Shown here: piece after piece, positions 34,559 through 43,491 of the stretch
Numbering within the stretch: the stretch's first letter is position 1
Layout of the letters: each line of letters opens with the position of its first letter
Source of the DNA: Salinibacter grassmerensis
GTDB lineage: Bacteria; Bacteroidota; Rhodothermia; Rhodothermales; Salinibacteraceae
Assembly (NCBI RefSeq): GCF_947077765.1
Contig: NZ_CAMTTF010000004.1
Coordinates: 186,001-250,000 of the forward strand
Direction of reading: 5' to 3'
DNA: 64,000 nucleotides
The notes under the pieces: model-generated
Seen by the model: the letters and a program-made list of their open reading frames with translations, nothing else
Told to the model about the DNA's origin: nothing
The model's database searches: none
Program-made: the position numbers and the translations under genes

Positions 34559-35404
34559 ATGAACATTGCCCTCGTCCAGCATGCCGCATCGCCCCCATCC
34601 GCTCCTGCGGTCGAGCGTGGAGCACACGCGGTGCGGGAGGCCGCCGACGCCGGGGCCGACCTCGTCGTCTTCCCCGAGCTCTCGTTCACGCCCTTCTACC
34701 CCCGGGTGCCCGTGACGGAGCGGAGCCAGAGCGCCCTCGACCTGGCCGAGCCGGTGCCGGGCCCCACGACCGAGGCCCTCGCCGAGGCCGCCGCCGACTG
34801 CGGGGTGGTCGTGGTCTTCAATCTGATGGAGCGGGACGGGGGCCGCACGTTCGACACCTCGCCCGTCCTCGACGCCGACGGCACACTGCTGGGGCGGACG
34901 CGCATGATGCACATCACCGAGTACGAGCACTTCCACGAGCAGGGCTACTACGCCCCGGGCGACACCGGCGCGCCGGTCTACGACACGGCCGCCGGGCGGA
35001 TCGGCGTGGCGATCTGCTACGATCGCCACTATCCCGAGTACCTGCGAGCCCTGGCCCTGCAGGAGGCCGATCTCGTGGTGGTGCCGCAGGCCGGAACCGT
35101 CGGCGAGTGGCCCGACGGGATGTACGAAGCCGAGCTCCGGGTGGCTGCGCTCCAACACGGATTCTTTGCGGCCCTCGCCAACCGAACCGGGACGGAGGGC
35201 CAGATGCAGTTTGCGGGACGATCCTTCGTGACGGACCCGTCCGGGGCCGTCCTTGCCCAGGCGCCCGGGACGGAAGAGACGACCCTGCACGCGTCCGTCG
35301 CCCTCGGCCGGACGGCCGACGCTCCTGCCCGCCGGTTGTTTCTGCGCCACCGCCGCCCGGACCAATACGAACGAGGCGCCGTCGCGTCAAACCAGGACGA
35401 CTGA
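34559..35404 (+). CDS. Carbon-nitrogen hydrolase (nitrilase superfamily) with altered catalytic Lys
   Basis: 281 residues from the ATG at 34559 (MNIALVQHAASPPSAPAVER). The fold and layout match N-carbamoylputrescine amidase/beta-ureidopropionase-type enzymes: VVFPELSFTPFYPR with the catalytic Glu near 41, the long EQGYYAPGDTGAPVY block, and GVAICYDRHYPEYLR with the nucleophile Cys near 153. Where the family has YRKxHI with the catalytic Lys, this protein has TRMMHI, so Lys seems to be Met. Several residues around it (EYEHFHEQ) are His-rich. Either a neighbouring residue takes over or the activity differs. It probably hydrolyses an amide or carbamoyl compound; substrate unknown. Confidence 0.85.
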   Translation: MNIALVQHAASPPSAPAVERGAHAVREAADAGADLVVFPELSFTPFYPRVPVTERSQSALDLAEPVPGPTTEALAEAAADCGVVVVFNLMERDGGRTFDTSPVLDADGTLLGRTRMMHITEYEHFHEQGYYAPGDTGAPVYDTAAGRIGVAICYDRHYPEYLRALALQEADLVVVPQAGTVGEWPDGMYEAELRVAALQHGFFAALANRTGTEGQMQFAGRSFVTDPSGAVLAQAPGTEETTLHASVALGRTADAPARRLFLRHRRPDQYERGAVASNQDD

Positions 35405-35435
35405 ATATGTCACCCCCGTCCGCGCCGCCCTCCTG

Positions 35436-35915
35436 CTAGGTGAAGTACACGCCCAGGTACCGGTTCCACAACATCAGGACGAGCATCACGACCCAGAGCA
35501 GGTGGCCCACGCCGGTCCCGATGGCCACTTTCTTCCGCGCCGCGTCGGCTGCGTCGGCGCCGAGCGACGCGCCCCCATCCCCCGTCACGAACGCCCGAAG
35601 CGTATTCCAGCCCGGCCGGATGACGAAGAGCTGATCGGCCGCGAACAGCACGATGAGGGTGACGGACGTGTGGTAGAGCGGCCCGTAGGCGACGAAGTGC
35701 CCCCCCGCCACGAACGCGCCGAGCGAGAAGACAAGGGTCAGCACTGCGAAGATGTTCATCTGCCACACGGTAGACGCCCCGTCGTTCGCGAGCGCGACTC
35801 CGGCCTCCCTGCCCTGGTCGAGCACCGTGCGGGCCCGCCCTGCGAGACGGAGGCCCAGCCCGAACCACGCGGCAGCCGTGATGATGTGGAGCGTGACGAG
35901 AATGGAGAAGATCAT
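35436..35915 (-). CDS. Four-helix integral membrane protein
   Basis: 159 residues with four hydrophobic segments: IFSILVTLHIITAAAWFGLG, AVLTLVFSLGAFVAGG, YHTSVTLIVLFAADQLFVI and GHLLWVVMLVLMLWNRYLG. A His in the first helix and another in the last (GVGHLL) recall small CopD-like or DUF2269-like heme/metal membrane proteins, but I cannot place it. It is convergent with the nitrilase gene (31 bp between stops) and divergent from the DUF2905 gene. Confidence 0.7.
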   Translation of the reverse strand: MIFSILVTLHIITAAAWFGLGLRLAGRARTVLDQGREAGVALANDGASTVWQMNIFAVLTLVFSLGAFVAGGHFVAYGPLYHTSVTLIVLFAADQLFVIRPGWNTLRAFVTGDGGASLGADAADAARKKVAIGTGVGHLLWVVMLVLMLWNRYLGVYFT

Positions 35916-36083
35916 GGAATCGAAGGGGGGTCAGCCTGAATCGTGCTCGGTGCCTTCTCACGCACGGCCTGAGGGAGAGTTTTGTCGGCACACCTTCTTC
36001 GTCGCCGGGGACCGGACCGAACGAGAAGGCCCTATTTCGCCTACGATAAAGTGCTGCGAGCCCGACACAAAATCCTCTCTCGC

Positions 36084-36311
36084 ATGGATGCTCCCACCCT
36101 CGGCCGCGGACTGATGTACCTGGGCGGCGGGCTCGTCCTCCTGGGCGGACTCGTCGTGCTTCTCGGCCGGGCGCTCGACCTGGGCAACCTTCCCGGCGAC
36201 CTGGTCTTCCAGGGCGATACCGTTCGGGTCTACGTGCCGATCGCCACCATGATCGTGCTCAGTGTCGTACTCACGCTTCTCGTAAATCTGGTTCTTCGGC
36301 TCTTCCGGTAG
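36084..36311 (+). CDS. DUF2905 family small membrane protein
   Basis: 75 residues from the ATG at 36084 (MDAPTLGRGLMYLGGGLVLL). Two transmembrane helices flank a short loop with NLPGDLVFQGDTVRVYVPI, the diagnostic LPGD and YxPI pattern of DUF2905. The C-terminus is a second helix ending VLRLFR. Family function is unknown; members are widespread in Gram-negative bacteria and often stand alone. Confidence 0.85.
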   Translation: MDAPTLGRGLMYLGGGLVLLGGLVVLLGRALDLGNLPGDLVFQGDTVRVYVPIATMIVLSVVLTLLVNLVLRLFR

Positions 36312-36474
36312 GCCTCGGCACCTCAAAACGCCCGCGGCGCCGGACCGTCTCGCCGGGACGACAGCCCCACCGGATCTTCTCGGCACGTCGGTAATTGCAG
36401 ATTTATCCGCAGGAACCTGTGCTTTACGCCCAGCACGTCTCTCCCGTCTTTTTCTCCCCGGCTCGTCGTGCGTC

Positions 36475-38421
36475 GTGCAGTTCTGGCCCACTGAACACCC
36501 GCCATTCTCGTTCTGGACCGCAGCCCTCCTCGGCCTGGCGGTTCTCGGGGTGCGCCCAGGCCTTCAGGCCGCCCAAGGACAGTCCTCCATCACCGGAACG
36601 AAAGTCGTGTGCACGGACGGAACGGCGGGCCCGTACCCATGCGCCGACGCCGACCTGCTTTCGCTCTTGTCCATCGAGGCCCTCGGCGGCACCGCCGACA
36701 CAGAGCTCAACGACGTGTGGGGCTGGACCGACCCCCAGACCGGGACCGAGTACGCCCTGGTGGGCCGCACCGACGGCACCGCGTTCGTCGACGTCAGCAC
36801 CCCCACGGAGCCGGTCTACGTGGGCGAGCTTCCCTCCCACACGACGGAGAGCACCTGGCGCGACGTGAAGGTGTACGACCACCACGCCTTTGTTGTCAGC
36901 GAGGCCCCCGGACACGGCATGCAGGTATTTGACCTGACGCGTCTCCGTGACGTGGGCGCGGACGAGCGTCCCAGGACATTTGACGAGACCGCTCACTACG
37001 ACGGAGGCGATTCGGTCCGCCTCGAAACTGCGCACAACGTCGCTGTCAACCCCGAGACGGGGTTTGCCTACATCGTTGGCGGGGATGCGTCTGGGTCGGG
37101 GTCGACCTGCGGCGGGGGCCTCCACATGGTCAACGTGCAGTCCCCCGCCGCCCCCACCTTCGCCGGGTGCTTTCCCGATGTCGCCGCAGACGCCGGCGGA
37201 TCCGGGCGGCCGGCCCGCTTTTCCGAGGCGGCCTCGGTGACGCCTCCCGCCCTCGACGCACGTCGACCCAGGACCTCGCGCGCGAAAGACTCCGGGTACA
37301 CCCACGATGCACAGTGCGTCACGTATCGAGGGCCGGATACCGAGCATCGGGGCGACGAGATCTGTATCAACGCCAACGAAACCGTCCTCAACATCGCCGA
37401 CGTGACCGACAAGGACGCCCCCGTGACGATTGCGGAGACGGGTTATCCAGACGTCGGGTACGTCCACCAGGCGTGGCTCACGGACGACCACCGCTACCTC
37501 TACGTCGACGACGAGCTGGATGAGCGGAATGGCCTCGTCGACCGCACGCGCACCCTGGTCTTCGACGTGACGGACCTGGAGACCCCGACGCACGAGGCGA
37601 CCTTTGTCGGGTCGACCGGGGCCATCGACCACAACCAGTACCTTCGGGGCTCGTACGCCTACCAGGCCAATTACGCGAGCGGCCTTCGGGTCCTGGACGT
37701 GGCCGCCCCCAAAAACCCGGAGGAGGTGGCGTACTTCGACACCTACCCAGACAGCAATGCGCCAAAGTTTCGGGGCGCGTGGAGCACCTATCCGTTCTTC
37801 GACCGCAACATGGTGCTCGTCAGCAGCATCGGGCAGGGACTGTTCGTGGTACAGCCACAGCCCGCGCCCTTCCTGTCGTTCACGGGCACACGTCAGGGCC
37901 GTAGCGTACAGCTTCGGTGGACCACCTCTGCGGCCGCCCAGACCGCTCGGACGGACGTCGAACACAAAACGCCCGAGGCAGACACCTGGGAGCGACGAAG
38001 AACCATTGAGGGACGCACCGGTGCCGGCCCTCATGAGCACGATGTGTCTCTCGACGACCTGTCCCCCGGGACCCACCAGTTTCGACTACGACACATCCCG
38101 GCGGACGGACCCGCCCGCACAAGCCGGACAAAATCCGTGAAGATTCTCCCGTCCGCCGCGGCCATGGTGAGCGGCCCCGCCCCAAACCCGACCCGTGGCC
38201 AGTCCGTTGTTCAACTCACCCTCCGCGAGACGCAGGATCTCCGTGTGGCCCTACACGACGAGATCGGGCGTCGTGTCCGGCTGCTCCAGGACGGGCGTGT
38301 CGAAGCGGGGGTGATTCACCGATTCCGTGTCCGTGCCTCCCGGCACGCCGCTGGCACGTACTTCCTCCGTATTCAGGGAGAGTCGGTACAGGTCTCGCGC
38401 AAAGTGGTCGTCATGCGGTAG
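36475..38421 (+). CDS. Choice-of-anchor-B repeat protein with C-terminal sorting domain
   Basis: 648 residues starting at a GTG (36475); the next residues give a signal peptide (WTAALLGLAVLGVRPGLQAAQ). Residues about 40-470 form a LVIVD/choice-of-anchor-B type beta-propeller (NDVWGWTDPQTGTEYALVGR, TESTWRDVKVYDHHAFVVSE, YTHDAQCVTY, YVHQAWLTDDHRYLYVDDEL, DHNQYLRGSYAYQANYASG). A fibronectin-III-like stretch follows (VQLRWTTSAAAQ). The last 75 residues (APNPTRGQSVVQLTL to SVQVSRKVVVMR) are a type A sorting domain as used by the type IX secretion system. So it should be secreted or cell-surface bound. Ligand or enzyme activity is unknown. Confidence 0.87.
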   Translation: MQFWPTEHPPFSFWTAALLGLAVLGVRPGLQAAQGQSSITGTKVVCTDGTAGPYPCADADLLSLLSIEALGGTADTELNDVWGWTDPQTGTEYALVGRTDGTAFVDVSTPTEPVYVGELPSHTTESTWRDVKVYDHHAFVVSEAPGHGMQVFDLTRLRDVGADERPRTFDETAHYDGGDSVRLETAHNVAVNPETGFAYIVGGDASGSGSTCGGGLHMVNVQSPAAPTFAGCFPDVAADAGGSGRPARFSEAASVTPPALDARRPRTSRAKDSGYTHDAQCVTYRGPDTEHRGDEICINANETVLNIADVTDKDAPVTIAETGYPDVGYVHQAWLTDDHRYLYVDDELDERNGLVDRTRTLVFDVTDLETPTHEATFVGSTGAIDHNQYLRGSYAYQANYASGLRVLDVAAPKNPEEVAYFDTYPDSNAPKFRGAWSTYPFFDRNMVLVSSIGQGLFVVQPQPAPFLSFTGTRQGRSVQLRWTTSAAAQTARTDVEHKTPEADTWERRRTIEGRTGAGPHEHDVSLDDLSPGTHQFRLRHIPADGPARTSRTKSVKILPSAAAMVSGPAPNPTRGQSVVQLTLRETQDLRVALHDEIGRRVRLLQDGRVEAGVIHRFRVRASRHAAGTYFLRIQGESVQVSRKVVVMR

Positions 38422-38576
38422 CACTGCCGGTGCGTCGGGCGGCCACACGACGAACCGAGTTCTTCTTGTATCCGCCCTGACGGTTCCCTCTTTTCTTTTA
38501 CGCCCCCCACGCCCCGACCGGACCGTTGCGCTGCCCGGCTTGCGGTGGCTCTTCCCTCGCATTTGCCCTCGCTCTT

Positions 38577-39860
38577 ATGTCTACGTCGCTCGACAACTCC
38601 ATCCTGACCGTCATCCTCGGTGGCGGCAAGGGCACCCGCCTGTACCCCTTGACCAAGCTCCGCGCCAAGCCGGCCGTGCCCCTCGCCGGGCGGTACCGAC
38701 TGATCGACGTGCCCGTCTCCACGAGCATCAACTCGGGGATCACTCGCATTTTCGTCCTCACCCAGTACAACTCGGCCAGCCTCAACCGCCACCTGGCCCG
38801 GGCCTATCAGTTTGACCGCTTCAGCAATGGGTTCGTGTCCATCCTGGCGGCCGAACAGACGCCGTCGTCCAAAGACTGGTTTCAGGGCACGGCCGACGCG
38901 GTGCGCCGCAGCCTGCCACACATCGAGGGCCACCGGCACCGCCACGTGCTCATCCTGTCGGGGGACCAGCTGTACTCGATGGACTACCGCAAGATGCTGG
39001 CCCACCACCGGGAGACGGATGCGGACGTGACCCTCGGCACGATTCCGGTGACGGCCGACGACGCCACGTCCTTCGGCATCCTGAAGACCGATGACGAGCA
39101 CATCATCACCGAATTCCACGAAAAGCCCGACCGCGACGAACTCGACGGCCTGCATAGCCCCGTCAATCCCGCCCTCGAAGACGAGGGCCGCGTGTACCAC
39201 GCCTCGATGGGCATGTACATCTTCGACCGCGAGCCCCTGCACGAACTGCTCGACGCCAACCCGGACGACCACGATTTCGGCAACCAGATCATCCCGAAGG
39301 CCATCGACAAAATGCGGGTGGCGAGCTATCCATTCTCCGACTACTGGAGCGACATCGGCACCATCCGGTCCTTCTACGAGGCCAATCTGATGCTGGCGGA
39401 GCCGGAGCCCCCCTTCAGCCTCTACGACGCCAATCGCCCCCTGTACACCCGCGCCCGAATGCTGCCCCCGGCCAAGATCCAAAACTCCACCGTCCAGGAC
39501 TCGCTAATCACGGAGGGCAGCCTCGTCGAAAACAGTCAGATCTCCAAGTCCGTCGTCGGCATTCGCTCGTACGTCGGCCCCGACACCACCCTCAAGAACA
39601 CGGTCATGATGGGGGCCGACCACTTTCGGTGGCACGACATGGAGGAGCGCGGCTTCGTGGAAGGCCCGGCCAATCCCGGGATCGGGGAGAACTCGTACGT
39701 CGAGGGGGCCATCATCGACAAGAACGTTTCCATCGGCAAACGGTGCATCATCAAGAACCGGGACAACGTCCAGGAGGCCGAAGAGGAGAAGTACCACATC
39801 CGCGACGGGATCGTCGTCATCCCCAAAAACACGCGCATCCCGGACGACACGATCATTTAA
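38577..39860 (+). CDS. glgC: Glucose-1-phosphate adenylyltransferase
   Basis: 427 residues from the ATG at 38577 ([20 protein letters not shown]); an earlier in-frame start at 38526 would add a cysteine-containing leader and seems unlikely. It makes ADP-glucose from ATP and glucose 1-phosphate, the committed step of bacterial glycogen synthesis. Visible are [13 protein letters not shown] with [18 protein letters not shown] (nucleotide and activator sites), FRGTADAV-like [23 protein letters not shown] and [11 protein letters not shown], then a left-handed beta-helix C-terminal domain (hexapeptide repeats, [15 protein letters not shown] at the end). The glgA gene follows on the same strand. Confidence 0.96.
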   Translation: MSTSLDNSILTVILGGGKGTRLYPLTKLRAKPAVPLAGRYRLIDVPVSTSINSGITRIFVLTQYNSASLNRHLARAYQFDRFSNGFVSILAAEQTPSSKDWFQGTADAVRRSLPHIEGHRHRHVLILSGDQLYSMDYRKMLAHHRETDADVTLGTIPVTADDATSFGILKTDDEHIITEFHEKPDRDELDGLHSPVNPALEDEGRVYHASMGMYIFDREPLHELLDANPDDHDFGNQIIPKAIDKMRVASYPFSDYWSDIGTIRSFYEANLMLAEPEPPFSLYDANRPLYTRARMLPPAKIQNSTVQDSLITEGSLVENSQISKSVVGIRSYVGPDTTLKNTVMMGADHFRWHDMEERGFVEGPANPGIGENSYVEGAIIDKNVSIGKRCIIKNRDNVQEAEEEKYHIRDGIVVIPKNTRIPDDTII

Positions 39861-40016
39861 GCACGCATTCGAGCCTGGGCGTGGGGGCCTTGGGAGTGTG
39901 ACTGTGGATGCCCGTTCCGTTCCGCGCTCCCTCGCTCTTGCGCACCGGCACTCTCCCCATTCGTCGTGGACGGAGCTTTCTCCTCCACTCTCTTTGCAGA
40001 TTGACGCCCCAGCGCC

Positions 40017-41234
40017 ATGAAGATTGTCATTCTCACCAACGAGTACCCGCCCAACGTCTACGGCGGGGCCGGCGTGCACGTCGAGTACCTCACCCGCGAG
40101 CTGGCGAAGTTGGAGGACGGCCGACACGAGATCGACGTGCTCTGCTTCGGCGAGCAGGACGAAACGAACGACAACCTGCGGGTCCGAGGGGTCGAACCGG
40201 ACATTGCGGTCCCCCACCAGGACGAGCGCCACGCCAAGTTCATGGACGCGATGGCGCGCGACCTCATGATGGCCGGCTCGGTGGCCGACGCCGACATCGT
40301 CCACGGCCACACCTGGTACTCGCACCTGGCCGGCTGTCTGACAAAGCAGCTGACCGGCGGCCAGCTGGTGCTCACCACCCACTCCCTGGAGCCGCACCGC
40401 CCTTGGAAGCGCGAGCAGCTCGGCACGGCGTACGACGGCTCCTCGTGGGTCGAGCAGACCGCCTACGAGACCGCAGACGGGGTTGTGGCCGTCTCCGGCG
40501 CGATGGAGGACGACGTACAGGCCCTCTACGACGTGGGGGATGCGGAGACGGAGGTCATCCACAACGGCATCGACATCGAGCAGTACCGCCCGCGCCCCGA
40601 CCGGTCTGTTCTGGAAGACTACGGCGTGGCCCCCGACCGGCCGTTTGTCCTCTTCGTGGGCCGCATCACCCGACAGAAGGGGATCCTGCACCTCGTGGAG
40701 GCCATCCGCCACTTCGACCCCAACATTCAGGTCGTCCTCTGTGCGGGCGCCCCCGATACCGAGGAGATTGGGGCGGAGATGGAGGAACGCGTGGAGGCCG
40801 TCCGTGCCGAAACCGAGAACCGCATCGTGTGGCTCGCCGAGATGCTGCCCCGGGAGGACGTGATCACGATGTACACCCACGCCTCGGTCTTCGTCTGCCC
40901 GAGCGTGTACGAGCCCTTCGGCATCATCAACCTGGAGGCGATGGCCTGCGAGACGCCGGTCGTGGCCTCGCGTGTGGGCGGCATCCCCGAGATCGTGGTG
41001 CCCGAGGAGACGGGCCTCCTGGTGGACGTGGACCCGACCGGGGGCGACGATGTGGAGCCCGCCGCCCCCGAGGCCTTCGCCCGCGGGCTGGCCGACGGCG
41101 TCAACGCCCTCATGAACGATCCCGACCGGCGCGACCAGATGGGCACCGCCGCGCGGCAGCGTGTGGAGGAGCAGTTCAGCTGGCGGGCCATCGCCGAGCA
41201 GACACTGTCGTTCTACAAGTCGCTCCTGACTTAG
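40017..41234 (+). CDS. glgA: Glycogen synthase, GT4-type (actinobacterial-like)
   Basis: 405 residues. It transfers glucose from ADP-glucose (or UDP-glucose) to a growing alpha-1,4-glucan. The N-terminus MKIVILTNEYPPNVYGGAGV carries the GGAGVHVEYL sugar-nucleotide loop, LTTHSLEPHRPWK follows, and the C-terminal domain has LFVGRITRQKGILHLVEA and the EX7E-type stretch VYEPFGIINLEAMACETPVV. It is much shorter than the E. coli GT5 GlgA (477) and looks like the GT4 form first known from Corynebacterium. It is 156 bp downstream of glgC, so glycogen synthesis genes are paired here. Confidence 0.93.
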   Translation: MKIVILTNEYPPNVYGGAGVHVEYLTRELAKLEDGRHEIDVLCFGEQDETNDNLRVRGVEPDIAVPHQDERHAKFMDAMARDLMMAGSVADADIVHGHTWYSHLAGCLTKQLTGGQLVLTTHSLEPHRPWKREQLGTAYDGSSWVEQTAYETADGVVAVSGAMEDDVQALYDVGDAETEVIHNGIDIEQYRPRPDRSVLEDYGVAPDRPFVLFVGRITRQKGILHLVEAIRHFDPNIQVVLCAGAPDTEEIGAEMEERVEAVRAETENRIVWLAEMLPREDVITMYTHASVFVCPSVYEPFGIINLEAMACETPVVASRVGGIPEIVVPEETGLLVDVDPTGGDDVEPAAPEAFARGLADGVNALMNDPDRRDQMGTAARQRVEEQFSWRAIAEQTLSFYKSLLT

Positions 41235-41258
41235 CCCGACGTCGGTACGGGGCGGTCC

Positions 41259-41525
41259 CTACGCCGGGGCCGGGGGCACGGGGTCGTCGGGCGCCGCGGA
41301 GGCATCTTCGTTCGGTGACGGCTCTTGTCCGGTCGCTGCCCGCGCCTCCGCCCACGTGTCGTTGCTCGCGAGGAGCCGCTTCGCATCGGCGAGGGACACG
41401 TCGAGCCCATCCAAGATCACCCGCAGGGCCTCCAGGCGGGAGCGTCCCTCTCGGCGCAGCCGCCGGAAGGTCGTCTCGATTTCTTCGTCGCCCGGCGGGG
41501 CCGGACGGTCCGGATCAGCAGCCAT
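41259..41525 (-). CDS. Small acidic protein with L7/L12-C-terminal-like helices
   Basis: 88 residues. The middle (IETTFRRLRREGRSRLEALR and VSLADAKRLLASND) resembles the helix-turn-helix of the ribosomal L7/L12 C-terminal domain, where xLxEAKxLV is the pattern; the acidic, Pro/Ala-rich tail (PSPNEDASAAPDDPVPPAPA) is disordered. No partner is known. It starts 15 bp after the P1 peptidase stop on the same strand, so the two are probably cotranscribed. Confidence 0.65.
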   Translation of the reverse strand: MAADPDRPAPPGDEEIETTFRRLRREGRSRLEALRVILDGLDVSLADAKRLLASNDTWAEARAATGQEPSPNEDASAAPDDPVPPAPA

Positions 41526-41540
41526 CAGCGGGGGCGGGTC

Positions 41541-42689
41541 CTATTCATTCGCGTCGACGCGGCCGGCCTCGCGGAGGATCGTGCGAAGGCGGTCCAGTGG
41601 CAGGGCCTCCTGCGTGTGGCCGTCGCGGCCGGTAACCGTCGTGGCGGCCGTGAGGGCGTTGTACACCGCCTCCTCGACGGCCTCCACGGTGGCCAGAAAG
41701 AGCGGGCTCATCTGGTCGTTCGGCAGGAGCGAGTCAGGACGTGGCGTTGCGTCACCGGAGCGGCGATTTTGGGTCGAGAAGGCCACGACGAAGTCGCCGG
41801 AGCCGTTGCTCGAGTAGCTACCAGTGCGGGCGAGTCCGAGCATGGCCCGCTTGGCCATCCGTTCCAGGTTGCGGGGGCTGATTGGGGCATCGGTTGCCAG
41901 CACGATCATGCAGGAGCCCGCGTCGTCCGTGCCCTGGCCCTCCATCACGGACCGAAAGTCGTAACGGCCCAGCCGCTCCCCCACCGGCACGCCGTCGATT
42001 CGAAGCACGCCGCCATAGTTGGCCTGGACGAGGGCCCCCACGGTGTGTGTCCCGTACTCGTTGGGGAGCACGCGCGAACTCGTGCCGATGCCGCCCTTCC
42101 ACCCGAGGGCGCTGGTGCCCGTGCCCGCCCCCACGCTGCCCTCCGCCACGTTTCCACCCGAGGCGTCCTCGATGGCGGCCCTCACGTCGTCCCGCGTCAC
42201 GTGCCGCCCCCAGATGTCGTTCAGGTAGCCGTCGTTCGTTTCGCCGACCACGGCGTTGACCGATCCCACGTCTCCGTGGCCGGGCCGGCCGAGGGTCCAG
42301 GCCACGGTGGCGTCCACGGCCGTGCCCACGTCGAGTGTGTTCGTGAGTACGATGGGCGTTTCGATTGTGCCCAATTCTTGCACTTGGAGGAAGCCCGCGG
42401 CCTTGCCGAAACCGTTTCCCACGTGCACCGCCGCCGGCACCTTTTCGCGGAAGAGATCGCCCCCGTGCGGGCGAATCGCCGTTACGCCGGTGCGCACCGA
42501 GTCTCCCTCAATCAGCGTGCGGTGTCCCACCTGCACCCCCGCCACGTCCGTGACGGCATTGTGCGGGCCGGGCGCGAAGAGACCCGGGGCAACCCCGAGG
42601 TCTCGAAGACGCACGGACTCAGGCTGGGCCATGCTGGTCATGGGGACGATGCAGAACAGGAACGAAGCGACGAGACAACGAGGCGACAT
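41541..42689 (-). CDS. P1 (S58, DmpA-type) aminopeptidase, exported
   Basis: 382 residues from the ATG at 42689 (MSPRCLVASFLFCIVPMTSM), signal peptide cut near SMAQ. This family makes itself active by cutting just before a conserved Ser/Thr-like nucleophile. Here the block EGSVGAGTGTSALGWKGGIG near residue 190 contains the Gly-Ser self-cleavage pair. Other family blocks are NAVTDVAGVQVGH, TGVTAIRPHGG, and LVQANYGGVLRIDGVPVG. It would remove N-terminal D- or beta-amino acids, or act on small peptides, in the periplasm. It leads an operon with the small acidic protein. Confidence 0.92.
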   Translation of the reverse strand: MSPRCLVASFLFCIVPMTSMAQPESVRLRDLGVAPGLFAPGPHNAVTDVAGVQVGHRTLIEGDSVRTGVTAIRPHGGDLFREKVPAAVHVGNGFGKAAGFLQVQELGTIETPIVLTNTLDVGTAVDATVAWTLGRPGHGDVGSVNAVVGETNDGYLNDIWGRHVTRDDVRAAIEDASGGNVAEGSVGAGTGTSALGWKGGIGTSSRVLPNEYGTHTVGALVQANYGGVLRIDGVPVGERLGRYDFRSVMEGQGTDDAGSCMIVLATDAPISPRNLERMAKRAMLGLARTGSYSSNGSGDFVVAFSTQNRRSGDATPRPDSLLPNDQMSPLFLATVEAVEEAVYNALTAATTVTGRDGHTQEALPLDRLRTILREAGRVDANE

Positions 42690-42850
42690 ACCGGTCCATC
42701 CGGGGGGCAGAACGGGACACGCGGCCATGTGTCGTCGAAATCTTATCCCCGTGTTAGAGTTCTGTGATAACTCCGTGCCGGGGCCAAAGTAGACTTAAGG
42801 GACGACGGAGACAAGGACTCGCGCCTTTTCCACCTGTCCAGTCTGTTCTC

Positions 42851-43429
42851 ATGAAACGGCCCCAGCCCTGCACCGCCAACGATCCGACGATTGAGGACCT
42901 CAAGGCCGGCAACGAGCATGCATTCCGGTGCCTGTTCGAACAGGAGCGCGAGCGGCTTCGCCGCTTCGTGGTCAAGCTGATCGAGGACGCCGACGAGGCG
43001 GAAAACATCGTTCAGGAAACCTTTGCCGAGGCCTACCGCCAGATCGAGGACTTTCGGGGCGAGGCGTCGGTGTCAACCTGGCTGTTTTCCATTGCGAAGC
43101 ACCTGGCCTACGGCCATCTCCGCACGAGCGACCGGCACAACTACCTCGAGCACGAGACCATCGAGTTTCTGCAGGTCGACCAGGATGGAACGACCGGCGG
43201 CGGAACGCGGGAGGACGTGGAGCGCTCTGAGCGCAAGCAGATCGTGCACGACGCCTTGCAGGAGCTGCCGGACCACTACCGGCGCGTGGTGCAGCTGCGC
43301 GATCTGGAGGAGCAGTCCACCGCGGAGACGGCCGAGCAGCTCGGCTTGACGGAGGTCAATGTGCGCGTTCGGCTTCACCGGGCCCGAAAGTCCCTCCGCG
43401 AACACCTCTGTGAACGGATGGAATGCTAA
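42851..43429 (+). CDS. ECF-family RNA polymerase sigma factor
   Basis: 192 residues from the ATG at 42851 (MKRPQPCTANDPTIEDLKAG). Region 2 is clear (AFRCLFEQERERLRRFVVKL, DADEAENIVQETFAEAYRQI), as is region 4 (LQELPDHYRRVVQLRDLEEQ, STAETAEQLGLTEVNVRVRL, HRARKSLREHL). It would direct RNA polymerase to a stress or envelope regulon. No anti-sigma gene follows: the next gene is convergent, 62 bp away. Whether the Cys near each end (PQPC, LCERMEC) act as a sensor cannot be told. Confidence 0.93.
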   Translation: MKRPQPCTANDPTIEDLKAGNEHAFRCLFEQERERLRRFVVKLIEDADEAENIVQETFAEAYRQIEDFRGEASVSTWLFSIAKHLAYGHLRTSDRHNYLEHETIEFLQVDQDGTTGGGTREDVERSERKQIVHDALQELPDHYRRVVQLRDLEEQSTAETAEQLGLTEVNVRVRLHRARKSLREHLCERMEC

Positions 43430-43491
43430 GTCTGGGACGCAGGAGGGGCCGTGGGGAGTCCTCTTGAGGGCTGCCTTCTTTACACTCAGGG

